From positions 1-16,062 of the forward strand of contig DATFYI010000118.1 in NCBI GenBank assembly GCA_035315125.1: 16,062 nt of DNA, given 5' to 3'. The DNA comes from DATFYI01 sp035315125. GTDB lineage: Bacteria; Chloroflexota; Anaerolineae; Anaerolineales; Anaerolineaceae. Under the pieces are notes generated by a model. That model saw only the letters and a list, made by a program, of their open reading frames with translations. It ran no database searches and was not told the DNA's origin. This document shows, in pieces, positions 1-7,262 of this stretch. Made by a program: the position numbers and the translations under genes. Each line of letters opens with the position of its first letter. Positions within the stretch are counted from its first letter, which is position 1.

Positions 1-2
1 GA

Positions 3-74
3 CAAATTATCGAAATAACCCAGAATGTGAGTACCCGGCTTCTGTGGACTTACGCCGGTCCTATGAAGCGATAA
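3..74 (+). CDS. C-terminal fragment of an unidentified plus-strand gene
   Basis: The plus strand is open in this frame from the window edge to a TAA at 72-74, giving 23 residues that end in WTYAGPMKR. A plus-strand intrinsic terminator starts two bases after the stop, as expected for the end of a real gene. The fragment is too short to assign to a family. A second plus frame is also open to a TAA at 88-90, but its end would lie inside the terminator hairpin, so this frame is preferred. The gene would converge on the minus-strand aminopeptidase gene. Confidence is limited by the short length. Confidence 0.4.
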   Translation, partial: QIIEITQNVSTRLLWTYAGPMKR

Positions 75-75
75 T

Positions 76-110
76 ATACGACTCCCAATAAACCGGGAGC
101 CGTATTTTTT
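76..110 (+). terminator. Rho-independent terminator, plus strand
   Basis: A stem of about 11 pairs is formed by ATACGACTCCC (76-86) and GGGAGCCGTAT (95-105), with one A-C mismatch. The loop is eight bases, and a run of six T (105-110) follows on the plus strand. On the minus strand the same hairpin lacks a good T-run, so it mainly ends plus-strand transcription. It may also weakly stop read-through from the aminopeptidase gene. Confidence 0.75.
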
Positions 111-137
111 GAAATAAAAATAAAAGAGAAGATCAGA

Positions 138-1595
138 TTACTCGGACTCCAACCATTTTAAATAGTCCACTAATAAACGCACGCCAAATCCGGTTGCTCC
201 TTTTGGATTGAGCCGGGTTTCCTTGTCATTGTCAGCTACCCCGGCGATATCCAGATGAGCCCATGGGATTTCATCATTCACAAACTGTTTCAAAAATATG
301 CCACCGAAAATCGGAGCGCCGTCGCGGCCTCCCGAGTTTTTGAGATCGGCGTCATCACCTTTAATGGATTGAAAATAGTCGTCATCCAAAGGTAGCTGCC
401 ACAATCTCTCGTGAGTGCGTTCACCAGCATCGTACAGATGCTTGACCAACTCGGGATTGTTAGACATAATCCCGGCGCGGACATGCCCTAGAGCTGTGAC
501 AACCCCGCCTGTCAGGGTTGCAAGATCGATCAAAACACGTGGTTGATATTTTTGCTGTGCGTATGTCAACGCATCGGCTAAAACCAAACGTCCCTCGGCA
601 TCCGTGGTAATAATCTCAACCGTTTTTCCGGAGAGCATGGTTAAAATGTCGTCCGGACGGTAAGCTTCGGCCGAAATCATGTTCTCGGCCGCCGAAATGA
701 TACCAACCAGAGGAGTTTTTAGCTTTAACTCTGCTGCGGCCAGTAGCGTTGCCAAAACAGTGATACCGCCTGATTTGTCGAACTTCATTCCTTGAATATT
801 ATTTGTGTCTTTAATCGAGTATCCACCAGTATCAAACGTTATTGCTTTTCCGACTAACGCGACCGGTTTGACGCCATGTGCAAAGTCGGTTGGCGGATAT
901 TGCAGAATAATTAGACGTGGCGGGGTCTTGCTGCCGCTGCCTACCCCCAATATGCCCCCAGCATTCAACTTGGCCAACTCTTTCTCATCCAAAACCGTGC
1001 ATTTTAAACCGTGCTTTTGAGCTAATTCATTTACATGATCCGCCAGGGAAACCGGATTGATGATATTGGCTGGTTGTTGAGCCAGATCGCGTGCCAGGTT
1101 AACCGCCCAGGTGACGGTCTCGACCTGTTTTATTAAATTAGAAATTTCTTCTTTGGTTTTGGAAGTGTGGATTACGATCAGAATATCGGAGGTGCTGTCA
1201 TTGCTTGATGTTTTATAACGGTTATTTCGGAAGGATCCCAGTCGCAGCCCTTCACAAAAAGCTTGTAAGGCCTGCCCGACGCCATAATCCTGGAAAAAGT
1301 CCAGATCAAAATCAGCACGTTCGACGCTGTTTTCTATCAGCCAATTTGCTGAAGCCCGTCCGGCCGATCGGAAATTTTCAGAGGTAATATTGTTTTGTTT
1401 TCCTAAAGATATGATCAGCGTCTGCCCGCTTGTATTCTTCACAAGCAGTGTATCCCCGATTTCTTTCCCTGGTTGGCCCAACTGCCCTTCCCCTGAGGCT
1501 GCCAAACATTGAATGCTCAATTCAACAGGTTCCCGGATTGGACCTGCAATCTTGATCGTCAGGATTGTCTTGTATTCCCCAATAGTATTTCGCAT
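138..1595 (-). CDS. pepA: Leucyl aminopeptidase, peptidase family M17
   Basis: This is a cytosolic dinuclear-metal aminopeptidase that removes N-terminal residues from peptides. The 485-residue length is normal for the family. The catalytic half is recognisable: VGKAITFDTGG (248-258), a lysine at 262, MKFDKSGG (270-277) and TTDAEGRLVLADAL (330-343). By spacing against E. coli PepA, the likely metal ligands are K250, D255, D273, D332 and E334, with K262 and R336 as catalytic residues; all are present. The N-terminal domain (about 1-150) is divergent, as usual for M17. The ATG at 1595 is preceded by GAGGGAG at a good distance. It is the last gene of an operon, 36 bases after the phosphoesterase-like gene. 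Family M17 is certain; the substrate range is not visible. Confidence 0.95.
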   Translation of the reverse strand: MRNTIGEYKTILTIKIAGPIREPVELSIQCLAASGEGQLGQPGKEIGDTLLVKNTSGQTLIISLGKQNNITSENFRSAGRASANWLIENSVERADFDLDFFQDYGVGQALQAFCEGLRLGSFRNNRYKTSSNDSTSDILIVIHTSKTKEEISNLIKQVETVTWAVNLARDLAQQPANIINPVSLADHVNELAQKHGLKCTVLDEKELAKLNAGGILGVGSGSKTPPRLIILQYPPTDFAHGVKPVALVGKAITFDTGGYSIKDTNNIQGMKFDKSGGITVLATLLAAAELKLKTPLVGIISAAENMISAEAYRPDDILTMLSGKTVEIITTDAEGRLVLADALTYAQQKYQPRVLIDLATLTGGVVTALGHVRAGIMSNNPELVKHLYDAGERTHERLWQLPLDDDYFQSIKGDDADLKNSGGRDGAPIFGGIFLKQFVNDEIPWAHLDIAGVADNDKETRLNPKGATGFGVRLLVDYLKWLESE

Positions 1596-1631
1596 GTTAC
1601 TACTCCCTCGAATGATATTTTAAAAGTTAAA

Positions 1632-2777
1632 TTATTCGCCTGAAATCTCCCACAGGATGATTTCCGGTGGGCAGAGAAAACGGACCCGCGGGGCCGCGCA
1701 TCCTTCCATCCCGATGCCGTGGGTGACATATAAAGTCATATCGGCAATTTGATAGCGGCCGCTATCAAATCTTTTGTTATACAATGAGCCGGTTACAATT
1801 GCCCCAAACAATGGTAGCCGAATCTGTCCGCCGTGAGTGTGACCGGAGAGTTGTAAATCAATTCCGGCGTTACAGGCATAGGCCGCCAGATCAGGAGAAT
1901 GATGGAGCAGTAAATTGAAATTTCCATTTGCATTTTCCATCAACGTATTCAGCTGCGGTCCATCCAGGTAAGGGCGATGTGTGCAGTTTAAGCCAATCAA
2001 TTCCAGGCAATCTTGCCCGATATCGATCTTGATCTTTTCGTCACGCAGCCAACGAATAGGCAAATCGTCCAATAGTTTTGGTATATTTTCGGAGATATCT
2101 ACGGCTGAGCTGCCAGTAACTGCATAAACACCTAGAGGCGCTTTCCAACTGCTCATGATTTTGCGAGCATCTTGCCAGGCCTGTTGATCCTGTAAATAAG
2201 ATAGATTTAGAATATCACCAGAAAACAGGATCAGATCAGGATGGAGGCTTTCGATCAATCTGTTAAGATTTATTTCACGAGCGGTGATCCGCTCGATGTG
2301 CAAGTCGCCCAGGTGTAAAATTCGTACCGGTGTAGTGTTGTGCAACTTTGGGCTGGTCAATTTTTGATAGGTAACCCTTAAGTGTTGAGGTTCTATCCAG
2401 AAGCCATAGATAACCAGAAGAGTTCCAAGAATCTGTAGCGGCAACGTCAGCGTAAAAGGGAGCAACGCCACAAAGCAGCGTGCTACTGCCAGGAACACGA
2501 CCGGAGGTTTTGGAGGACCAAATGATCTTCCAGCCTTCGGTAACCCGGCCAGTAAGAGCCAATCCAGCAAGAAAAAGCCCCATAATCCAAGTATGTAATA
2601 CCAGCGCCCAAAAGTTGGCAGGGCTGCTAGAACAAGCAACATGACTGCAAAAAGCAGTCCTGGTATCTCTTCTAAATGTTCAGCTTTGTGCAGAAAAATG
2701 TCAATGACGTTACCGGCTTCCCCTGGGTAGGTTTTTAACCCATTAAATTCGATGATCGGGATGCCCTGGTCTTTCAT
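1632..2777 (-). CDS. Membrane-anchored metallophosphoesterase-like protein lacking the GNH motif
   Basis: This is a 381-residue protein. Residues about 38-130 hold three or four hydrophobic segments, followed by a calcineurin-like phosphoesterase domain (about 150-375). Visible motifs are GDLH (157-160), GD (187-188), HH (292-293) and GHTHGGQ (312-318). The usual GNHD/E motif is missing: the aligned position reads VTGSSAVD (220-227), so the normal Asn and His ligands are Ser and Ser. Activity may therefore be altered or lost. The reading frame stays open to 2876, but the ATG at 2777 is chosen because it forms an ATGA overlap with the stop of the upstream DJ-1/PfpI-like gene, which suggests translational coupling. 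The fold resembles the YkuE/YkoQ-type phosphoesterases; the substrate is unknown. It sits between the DJ-1/PfpI-like gene and pepA. Confidence 0.85.
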   Translation of the reverse strand: MKDQGIPIIEFNGLKTYPGEAGNVIDIFLHKAEHLEEIPGLLFAVMLLVLAALPTFGRWYYILGLWGFFLLDWLLLAGLPKAGRSFGPPKPPVVFLAVARCFVALLPFTLTLPLQILGTLLVIYGFWIEPQHLRVTYQKLTSPKLHNTTPVRILHLGDLHIERITAREINLNRLIESLHPDLILFSGDILNLSYLQDQQAWQDARKIMSSWKAPLGVYAVTGSSAVDISENIPKLLDDLPIRWLRDEKIKIDIGQDCLELIGLNCTHRPYLDGPQLNTLMENANGNFNLLLHHSPDLAAYACNAGIDLQLSGHTHGGQIRLPLFGAIVTGSLYNKRFDSGRYQIADMTLYVTHGIGMEGCAAPRVRFLCPPEIILWEISGE

Positions 2778-3331
2778 ACATTGAGATTCTCTGATCGGAG
2801 AGCGGGCGATATTTCGGACAAAGCGCCAACCAGCTCGCGGCAGAAATCTGGAATATCCGCTACCACACGACCCCAAACAAGGTTGCCACTTCGAAATGCA
2901 GGTGCATCGCGCCAGGTCGCTCCAGCATTGATCAGATCGTCCTTAATGCCTTCACTGCCGGTTGCATCATGCCCGCGAATAATATCCGCACTGGCCCCTA
3001 CCAGACCTGCATGACAAATCATCGCCACGATTTTTCCGGAGTGATACATCTGGCGAACCAATTGTTTGACACCTTCATAGCGGCGCAGCTTATCCGGCGC
3101 CCACCCGCCCGGAATAACGATTGCATCGAAATCAGCTGCATCCAGGGTATCGAAACTTACCTCGGCTTTACCAGCAATACCGATCTTACCGTGGTATGTT
3201 TCCTTCGCAACCGGTCCTGCGATGGTAACAGAAGCACCTTCTTCCTTCAACCGCATTACTGGCACCCAAAATTCGAGATCTTCAAATTCCGGCCCGATCA
3301 AGTAAATAACTTTGATACCTTCAAGTTTCAT
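2774..3331 (-). CDS. DJ-1/PfpI family protein (class I glutamine amidotransferase-like)
   Basis: This 185-residue cytosolic protein of the DJ-1/PfpI superfamily shows an acidic residue in the early GPEFEDLEF segment (13-21), VIPGGWAPD (72-80) and the nucleophile elbow AMICHAGL (103-110), where C106 followed by H107 is the expected catalytic pair. Relatives act as cysteine peptidases, deglycases or glyoxalases, and the sequence does not decide between them. The frame extends nine bases to a GTG at 3340, but the ATG at 3331 has AGAGGTGA at a better distance and is preferred. It is the first gene of a three-gene unit, directly after a strong promoter. Its stop overlaps the next start as ATGA. 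Confidence 0.9.
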   Translation of the reverse strand: MKLEGIKVIYLIGPEFEDLEFWVPVMRLKEEGASVTIAGPVAKETYHGKIGIAGKAEVSFDTLDAADFDAIVIPGGWAPDKLRRYEGVKQLVRQMYHSGKIVAMICHAGLVGASADIIRGHDATGSEGIKDDLINAGATWRDAPAFRSGNLVWGRVVADIPDFCRELVGALSEISPALRSENLNV

Positions 3332-3352
3332 TTTATTCACCTCTCAGGGATA

Positions 3353-3381
3353 TATATACCCAAATTATGCTGGAATGTCAA
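3353..3381 (-). promoter_or_regulatory. Sigma70-type promoter of the DJ-1/phosphoesterase/pepA operon
   Basis: On the minus strand a perfect TTGACA (3381-3376) is followed by a 17-base spacer and TATATA (3358-3353). Transcription would start near 3346, leaving a leader of only about 15 bases that contains the ribosome binding site of the DJ-1/PfpI-like gene. No operator-like repeat is evident. Confidence 0.8.
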
Positions 3382-3407
3382 ATGGTAAAAGGATTCATAA
3401 GATACAT

Positions 3408-3434
3408 AAAAAAATCCCGGCCAAAGACCGGGAT
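3408..3434 (-). terminator. Rho-independent terminator after the pilin gene
   Basis: The arms AATCCCGG and CCGGGATT (3413-3434) form an 8-bp stem with a short loop. Reading on the minus strand, seven T (3414-3408) follow. It lies 17 bases past the pilin stop codon and upstream of the next promoter, so it insulates the two units. Confidence 0.88.
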
Positions 3435-3450
3435 TGTTATTCAGGAATTC

Positions 3451-3597
3451 TTATAAGCCCACTATGACCTGGCTATACATATTTCCGACACCAGGTCCGA
3501 GTATATATACTAAAACGACCACAACAACAACAATGAAAGTAAAAATTAATGCATATTCTAATAATCCCTGACCGCTTTCCAGAGCGACTTTTCGCAT
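3451..3597 (-). CDS. Flp/Fap-type (type IVb) pilin, small prepilin
   Basis: Hand translation gives a 48-residue protein starting MRKVALESGQGLLEYALIF. It has the features of a Flp prepilin: a short charged leader ending in Gly9, a likely prepilin peptidase cut after Gly9 that puts Glu at +5 and Tyr at +6 of the mature chain, and a strongly hydrophobic, Val-rich helix (about 15-34). A short tail, LGPGVGNMYSQVIVGL, follows. The ATG at 3597 has AAGGGGGTG upstream. A terminator follows and a TATAAT lies 55 bases upstream, so it is probably transcribed alone. Such pilins need a TadA-type ATPase, a TadV-like peptidase and a secretin or equivalent, none of which is in the window. It is an orphan pilin gene here. 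Confidence 0.85.
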   Translation of the reverse strand: MRKVALESGQGLLEYALIFTFIVVVVVVLVYILGPGVGNMYSQVIVGL

Positions 3598-3652
3598 ATT
3601 GTTTCACACCCCCTTTCCTTTAATATTCCTTTATCAGCGGAACGATGTAATG

Positions 3653-3658
3653 ATTATA
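3653..3658 (-). promoter_or_regulatory. Possible -10 element of the pilin gene promoter
   Basis: A perfect TATAAT on the minus strand sits in the AT-rich stretch between the gcv terminator and the pilin gene. It would give a leader of about 50 bases. No convincing -35 box is seen at 16-18 bases upstream, so an activator or an extended element may be needed, or the match may be chance in AT-rich DNA. Confidence 0.35.
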
Positions 3659-3716
3659 GTAATGTTTTATTGGGTTAATATTAAAAAAACGCAAATTTGA
3701 TAATTATCTTTTTAGA

Positions 3717-3749
3717 CAAAAAATCCTCCTGACCAGAGCCAGGAGGATT
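3717..3749 (-). terminator. Rho-independent terminator of the glycine cleavage operon
   Basis: A perfect 10-bp stem, AATCCTCCTG (3722-3731) with CAGGAGGATT (3740-3749), and an eight-base loop are followed on the minus strand by a T-run (down to 3718). It lies about 20 bases after the gcvPB stop codon. Confidence 0.9.
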
Positions 3750-3768
3750 GATTTAAATTCTGGACTGA

Positions 3769-5235
3769 TTACTGGGAATTATCCGGGAAAGAACAGCAAA
3801 GAACCAGCTCGCGCGCTGTCCTAACTTCATCCAGACGACCAACCGGTGTATCGTGCGGAGCGCTCTTTAAAAGATCCGGTGTGCTATGTGCTTCCTCCGC
3901 AATCTTGATCAAAGCATCAGCAAACGCATCCAACGTCTGTTTGCTTTCGGTTTCAGTCGGCTCGATCATCAGCGCTTCATGCACGATCAATGGGAAATAA
4001 TTCGTCGGTGGATGGAATTTGTAGTCCATCAAACGCTTGGCGATATCCAGCGCATGAACATCGGGAGCGTCTTCCCAGCAACCTTCCATCACAAATTCAT
4101 GCATGCAAATCCGATCAAACGGCACATTATAGGTGCCGTGCAGGCGTGCTAACAGGTAGTTTGCATTCAAAACAGCGTATTCGGCGATTTCACGCAGTCC
4201 ATATGGCCCTTGCATGCTAATATAGGTAAATGCCCGAACCATCATGCCAAATTGACCGTAGAAAGATTTTACCCGGCCAATCGATTTTGAAGGCATACGG
4301 AAGCCATATAGGGGAGGTACATCTTCATTCCCTTGCTCGAGAATATCAACGACCGGGCCTGGCAGGAAATCAGCAAGTGCTGCGGTAACACCTATCGGAC
4401 CAGAACCCGGTCCACCGCCGCCATGCGGGGTAGAAAATGTTTTATGCAGATTGAAGTGCATAACATCGATGCCGACACTGGCAGGGCGAACAATGCCGAG
4501 CAGTGCGTTCAAATTGGCACCGTCGCCATACACCAAACCTCCAACGCTGTGTACGATCTTAGAAACCTCTTTTACGTTGCAGTCGAACAGGCCCAAAGTG
4601 TTTGGATTCGTCAGCATTAACCCGGCTACGGTTTGATCACATACAGTTTTCAGCGCTTCCAGGTCAACATTTCCATCCTTATCAGTCGGAATATTGACAA
4701 CCTCGAAACCGCTCATGGCCGAGCTGGCCGGGTTGGTGCCGTGGGCAGAGTCAGGGATCAAAATCTTCTTTCGGCCCTTGTCACCACGGGAATGGTGAAA
4801 AGCGCGAATGATCATAACTCCGCTCAATTCTCCCTGGGCTCCTGCGGCTGGTTGTAAACTGATCGCCTTATAACCACTGATTTCTTCCAGCCATTCCTGT
4901 AACTGGTACATCAAAGCCAGGTTGCCCTGTACGGTTTCGATGGGTTGCAGCGGATGTGTGAAGGCAAAGCCGGGCAGGCGCGCCGTTTCCTCATTGATCT
5001 TGGGGTTGTACTTCATTGTACAAGAGCCCAGAGGGTAAAACCCTCCGTCGATACTGTAATTGAGAGAGGATAGATGGGTAAAATGCCGGATTACGTCCAG
5101 CTCAGACAACTCGGGTAGAGGCAGGTCTTTACGTACAAGCATATCCGGCAACGGAGTGGTTGGTACATCTGGCTCAGGGTAACGTACACCGATCCGTCCT
5201 GGCGATGATAATTCGTAAATCGTAGGTTCACTCAT
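3769..5235 (-). CDS. gcvPB: Glycine dehydrogenase (decarboxylating) subunit 2, P-protein beta part
   Basis: This is the PLP-binding subunit of the split P-protein of the glycine cleavage system. With GcvPA it decarboxylates glycine and passes the aminomethyl group to lipoyl-GcvH. The 488-residue length fits the family. Visible landmarks are YPLGSCTMKYNPK (67-79), PDSAHGTNPASSA (161-173), TNPNTLGLFD (209-218), YGDGANLNA (236-244) and FNLHKTFSTPHGGGGPG (261-277), with K265 as the expected PLP Schiff-base lysine. The frame opens at 5259, but the ATG at 5235 is chosen: it has AGGAGG six or so bases upstream and overlaps the end of gcvPA by eight bases. It is the last gene of the riboswitch-controlled operon and is followed by a terminator. 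Confidence 0.97.
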   Translation of the reverse strand: MSEPTIYELSSPGRIGVRYPEPDVPTTPLPDMLVRKDLPLPELSELDVIRHFTHLSSLNYSIDGGFYPLGSCTMKYNPKINEETARLPGFAFTHPLQPIETVQGNLALMYQLQEWLEEISGYKAISLQPAAGAQGELSGVMIIRAFHHSRGDKGRKKILIPDSAHGTNPASSAMSGFEVVNIPTDKDGNVDLEALKTVCDQTVAGLMLTNPNTLGLFDCNVKEVSKIVHSVGGLVYGDGANLNALLGIVRPASVGIDVMHFNLHKTFSTPHGGGGPGSGPIGVTAALADFLPGPVVDILEQGNEDVPPLYGFRMPSKSIGRVKSFYGQFGMMVRAFTYISMQGPYGLREIAEYAVLNANYLLARLHGTYNVPFDRICMHEFVMEGCWEDAPDVHALDIAKRLMDYKFHPPTNYFPLIVHEALMIEPTETESKQTLDAFADALIKIAEEAHSTPDLLKSAPHDTPVGRLDEVRTARELVLCCSFPDNSQ

Positions 5236-6580
5236 GGGCCACCTCCTGCAAGACATCACAGAAGAGATCTATTTCTTCGCGAGTATTCATCTCGGTAACT
5301 GCCACCAGCATGCGATCCTTTAAAGAAGGATAGTCTTGGCCCAAGTTATAACCACCCAGAATACCGTGATCTAGCAAATGCATATTGATATCATCGACCG
5401 AATGCGGGCAGCAGACCACAAACTCATGGAAAAAAGGCGCATTCGAGCAAACTTTATAGCCCGAAATCCCGGAAATCTGCTCAGATGCATAATGAGCCTT
5501 CTGATAACAAAGCTCAGCTACCTGGCGCAGACCATTTTTTCCTAAAAGGCTGAGATAAATCGTGGCCGCCAAGGCCATCAGTGCCTGGTTGGTGCAGATG
5601 TTTGAGGTGGCTTTTTCGCGGCGAATATGTTGCTCGCGCGCTGTCAGTGTTAATACATAGCCTCGCCGACCTTGATTATCGTAAGCCTCGCCAACCAACC
5701 GACCGGAAAGTTTGCGCACCAGATCTTTGCGAGCGGCAAACATTCCCAGGTAGGGTCCACCAAAAGAGAGTGGAATACCGAGGGGCTGGCCTTCTCCGAC
5801 CGCCATGTCGGCTCCAAAATCTCCTGGTGTTTTCAGAATACCGAGGGCAGTGGGATTGACTATCATCGCAACCAGTGCACCGACTTCATGGGCTTTTTCC
5901 ACCAGATGAGTGAAATCATAAATTCGTCCAAAGAAATCAGGATATTGGACCAAAAGGAGAGCAGTATTATTATCCAGCTTGCTGGCCAATAGTTCTGGGC
6001 TGGAAAATGGATCACCAGTATCTTCGTCGGTGACGATCTCCACCTGCTGGTAGCCGCACAGATAAGTGCAGAGTGTGGCTAGATATTGTGGGTGAACCGA
6101 CTGGGATACTACGAATTTATTTCTTTTACCGCGGAAGTGGTGGTATGCCAGTATGCCAGCTTCTGCAGTGGCTGTTGCGCCATCATAATGCGAGGCATTA
6201 CTGGTCTCCATACCGGTCAGTGCGGCAATCAGGCTTTGATATTCAAAGATTGCTTGCAGAGTACCTTGAGATTCTTCTGGTTGGTATGGAGTATAAGCTG
6301 TATAGAATTCACCCCGGCGCAAGAGACTATCGATTGCGGCGGGAATGTAGTGATTATAGGCACCAGCACCGAGAAAACAGGCCAGATCGCGTGTAGATTC
6401 GTTTGCCATCGCCAGATCCTGCATCTGCGCCATGACTTCCATTTCCGTCAGGGCCGGCGGCAGGTTCAGCCTTGGAAATCGATTTGCTTCCGGCACGTCG
6501 TTAAACAAATCTTCCAATTTGTTCAGACCGATCGTGTGGAGCATTTCCTCTTTTTCTGGATCGGTATGGGGAATATACAT
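5228..6580 (-). CDS. gcvPA: Glycine dehydrogenase (decarboxylating) subunit 1, P-protein alpha part
   Basis: This 450-residue protein forms the N-terminal half of the two-subunit P-protein and pairs with GcvPB. The aminotransferase-fold landmarks include FLGAGAYNHYIPAAI (near 70-84), TAYTPYQPEESQGTLQ, EFQS-like EYQS, GPYLGMFAARK and RREKATSNICTNQALMA, the last typical of this subunit. The frame opens at 6601, but the ATG at 6580 is preferred because it sits in a TAATG junction with the gcvH stop and has GGAG six bases upstream. Together with GcvH and GcvPB it should form a P-H module; GcvT and a dihydrolipoamide dehydrogenase must come from elsewhere. Confidence 0.96.
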   Translation of the reverse strand: MYIPHTDPEKEEMLHTIGLNKLEDLFNDVPEANRFPRLNLPPALTEMEVMAQMQDLAMANESTRDLACFLGAGAYNHYIPAAIDSLLRRGEFYTAYTPYQPEESQGTLQAIFEYQSLIAALTGMETSNASHYDGATATAEAGILAYHHFRGKRNKFVVSQSVHPQYLATLCTYLCGYQQVEIVTDEDTGDPFSSPELLASKLDNNTALLLVQYPDFFGRIYDFTHLVEKAHEVGALVAMIVNPTALGILKTPGDFGADMAVGEGQPLGIPLSFGGPYLGMFAARKDLVRKLSGRLVGEAYDNQGRRGYVLTLTAREQHIRREKATSNICTNQALMALAATIYLSLLGKNGLRQVAELCYQKAHYASEQISGISGYKVCSNAPFFHEFVVCCPHSVDDINMHLLDHGILGGYNLGQDYPSLKDRMLVAVTEMNTREEIDLFCDVLQEVAHE

Positions 6581-6972
6581 TAATGACTCCGTTCCTCGCA
6601 ATACTTTTGGTATGCGACGGCATCCATTAGGTCGTTCATTTCTTTAAGGTTGTCCAAGGATAGTTTCAACATCCAGCCAGCTCCAAATGGATCGGAATTA
6701 ACCACTTCGGGGGTTTGCGGAAGTTTCTCATTGATCTCTGTGATCGCCCCGCTGACGGGCAAGTTGACATCGGCGGCGGCTTTCACTGATTCTAAAGTCG
6801 CACAGATTGCGTTTCTTAGCAAGTGTTCTCCAACTTCAACAGGTATCTCCACATAAACAATATCTGAAAGCTGTTCCTGGGCATAGTCGCTGATGCCGAT
6901 GGTGGCGACATTGCCATCTACTTTTACCCATTCATCGGATTTTGTGTACTTGAGATTGGTCGGAATATTCAT
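6580..6972 (-). CDS. gcvH: Glycine cleavage system H protein
   Basis: This is the 130-residue lipoyl carrier of the glycine cleavage system, shuttling the aminomethyl group from the P-protein to the T-protein. The motif ATLESVKAAADV (58-69) carries the lipoylated lysine, K64. YTKSDEWVKVDG (9-20), ATIGISDYAQEQLSDIVYV and DPFGAGWMLKL are also typical. The length is standard. The ATG at 6972 has a strong AGGAGG seven bases upstream. It is the first gene after the glycine riboswitch and terminator, and its stop overlaps the gcvPA start by one base. Confidence 0.97.
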   Translation of the reverse strand: MNIPTNLKYTKSDEWVKVDGNVATIGISDYAQEQLSDIVYVEIPVEVGEHLLRNAICATLESVKAAADVNLPVSGAITEINEKLPQTPEVVNSDPFGAGWMLKLSLDNLKEMNDLMDAVAYQKYCEERSH

Positions 6973-7008
6973 GGGATTGCCTCCTGGACAGATTAATTAC
7001 AAATGATG

Positions 7009-7041
7009 AAAAGGGCACACGCCCCTATAAAGCGTGTGCCC
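7009..7041 (-). terminator. Riboswitch expression platform: intrinsic terminator
   Basis: A perfect 10-bp stem, GGGCACACGC (7013-7022 on plus) with GCGTGTGCCC (7032-7041), and a nine-base loop precede TTTT on the minus strand. It lies between the second glycine aptamer and gcvH. The promoter-proximal arm shares two bases (7040-7041) with the closing P1 stem of the aptamer, so the two structures compete. The U-run is short, which may allow leaky read-through. Confidence 0.85.
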
Positions 7042-7227
7042 TCTGTCAATAACCTGAGAGATTCACCCGGTTAAAGGTTTGCCCCGTCGGTGTCTTGCGA
7101 CTTTTCAGAGGTTTGCGAAAAACCGGGTCCTTTTACCTGAGAGTTTCATCTGAAACACACGGTTCTCAGATTTGCCCCTTCGGTGCCTTCCGGAAATGAA
7201 AGGTCTCTTCCCGATTTTCCGACGTCT
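7040..7227 (-). ncRNA. Tandem glycine riboswitch
   Basis: Reading the minus strand, two aptamers with the conserved glycine-riboswitch core follow each other. Aptamer 1 (about 7215-7127) has GGCACCGAAGGGGCAAATC, then ATGAAACTCTCAGGTAAAAGGAC. Aptamer 2 (7111-7040) has GACACCGACGGGGCAAACC, then GAATCTCTCAGG and TTGACAGAGG. P1 of aptamer 2 is CCTCTG (7111-7106) with CAGAGG (7045-7040). The predicted start of transcription is the A at 7227, so the switch occupies the whole 5' leader. The family normally turns on glycine catabolism when glycine is bound, and the overlap of P1 with the terminator fits an ON switch for gcvH-gcvPA-gcvPB. Confidence 0.95.
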
Positions 7228-7233
7228 ATTCTC

Positions 7234-7262
7234 ATTCTAAAGATGAGTGGAAGAAAAGTCAA
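7234..7262 (-). promoter_or_regulatory. Sigma70-type promoter of the glycine riboswitch/gcv operon
   Basis: On the minus strand TTGACT (7262-7257), a 17-base spacer and TAGAAT (7239-7234) give a near-consensus promoter with a start at about 7227, just before the first aptamer. It lies inside the last codons of the small ORF 7237-7509, and the ORF's TAG stop is the first three bases of the -10 box. Confidence 0.85.

Noticed and set aside
2..90. A second open plus-strand frame at the left edge ending at 88-90
   Set aside because: Its stop falls inside the loop of the terminator hairpin, while the frame ending at 74 stops just before it.
2778..2876. N-terminal extension of the phosphoesterase-like protein by 33 residues
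   Set aside because: It would overlap the DJ-1/PfpI-like gene by about 100 bases, and the extra residues look like an out-of-frame reading of it. The ATGA junction at 2777 is a better start.
2969..3388. A plus-strand open frame crossing the DJ-1/PfpI-like gene and its promoter
   Set aside because: It is antisense to a clear DJ-1/PfpI gene and covers its promoter; there is no binding site or recognisable domain.
5236..5259. N-terminal extension of GcvPB by eight residues
   Set aside because: The ATG at 5235 has a strong AGGAGG at the right distance; the upstream ATG lies further inside gcvPA without such a site.
6086..6583. A 165-codon open frame on the plus strand opposite gcvPA
   Set aside because: It is antisense to a firmly identified gene, is rich in Cys, Phe and Arg, shows no family motif and has no operon context.
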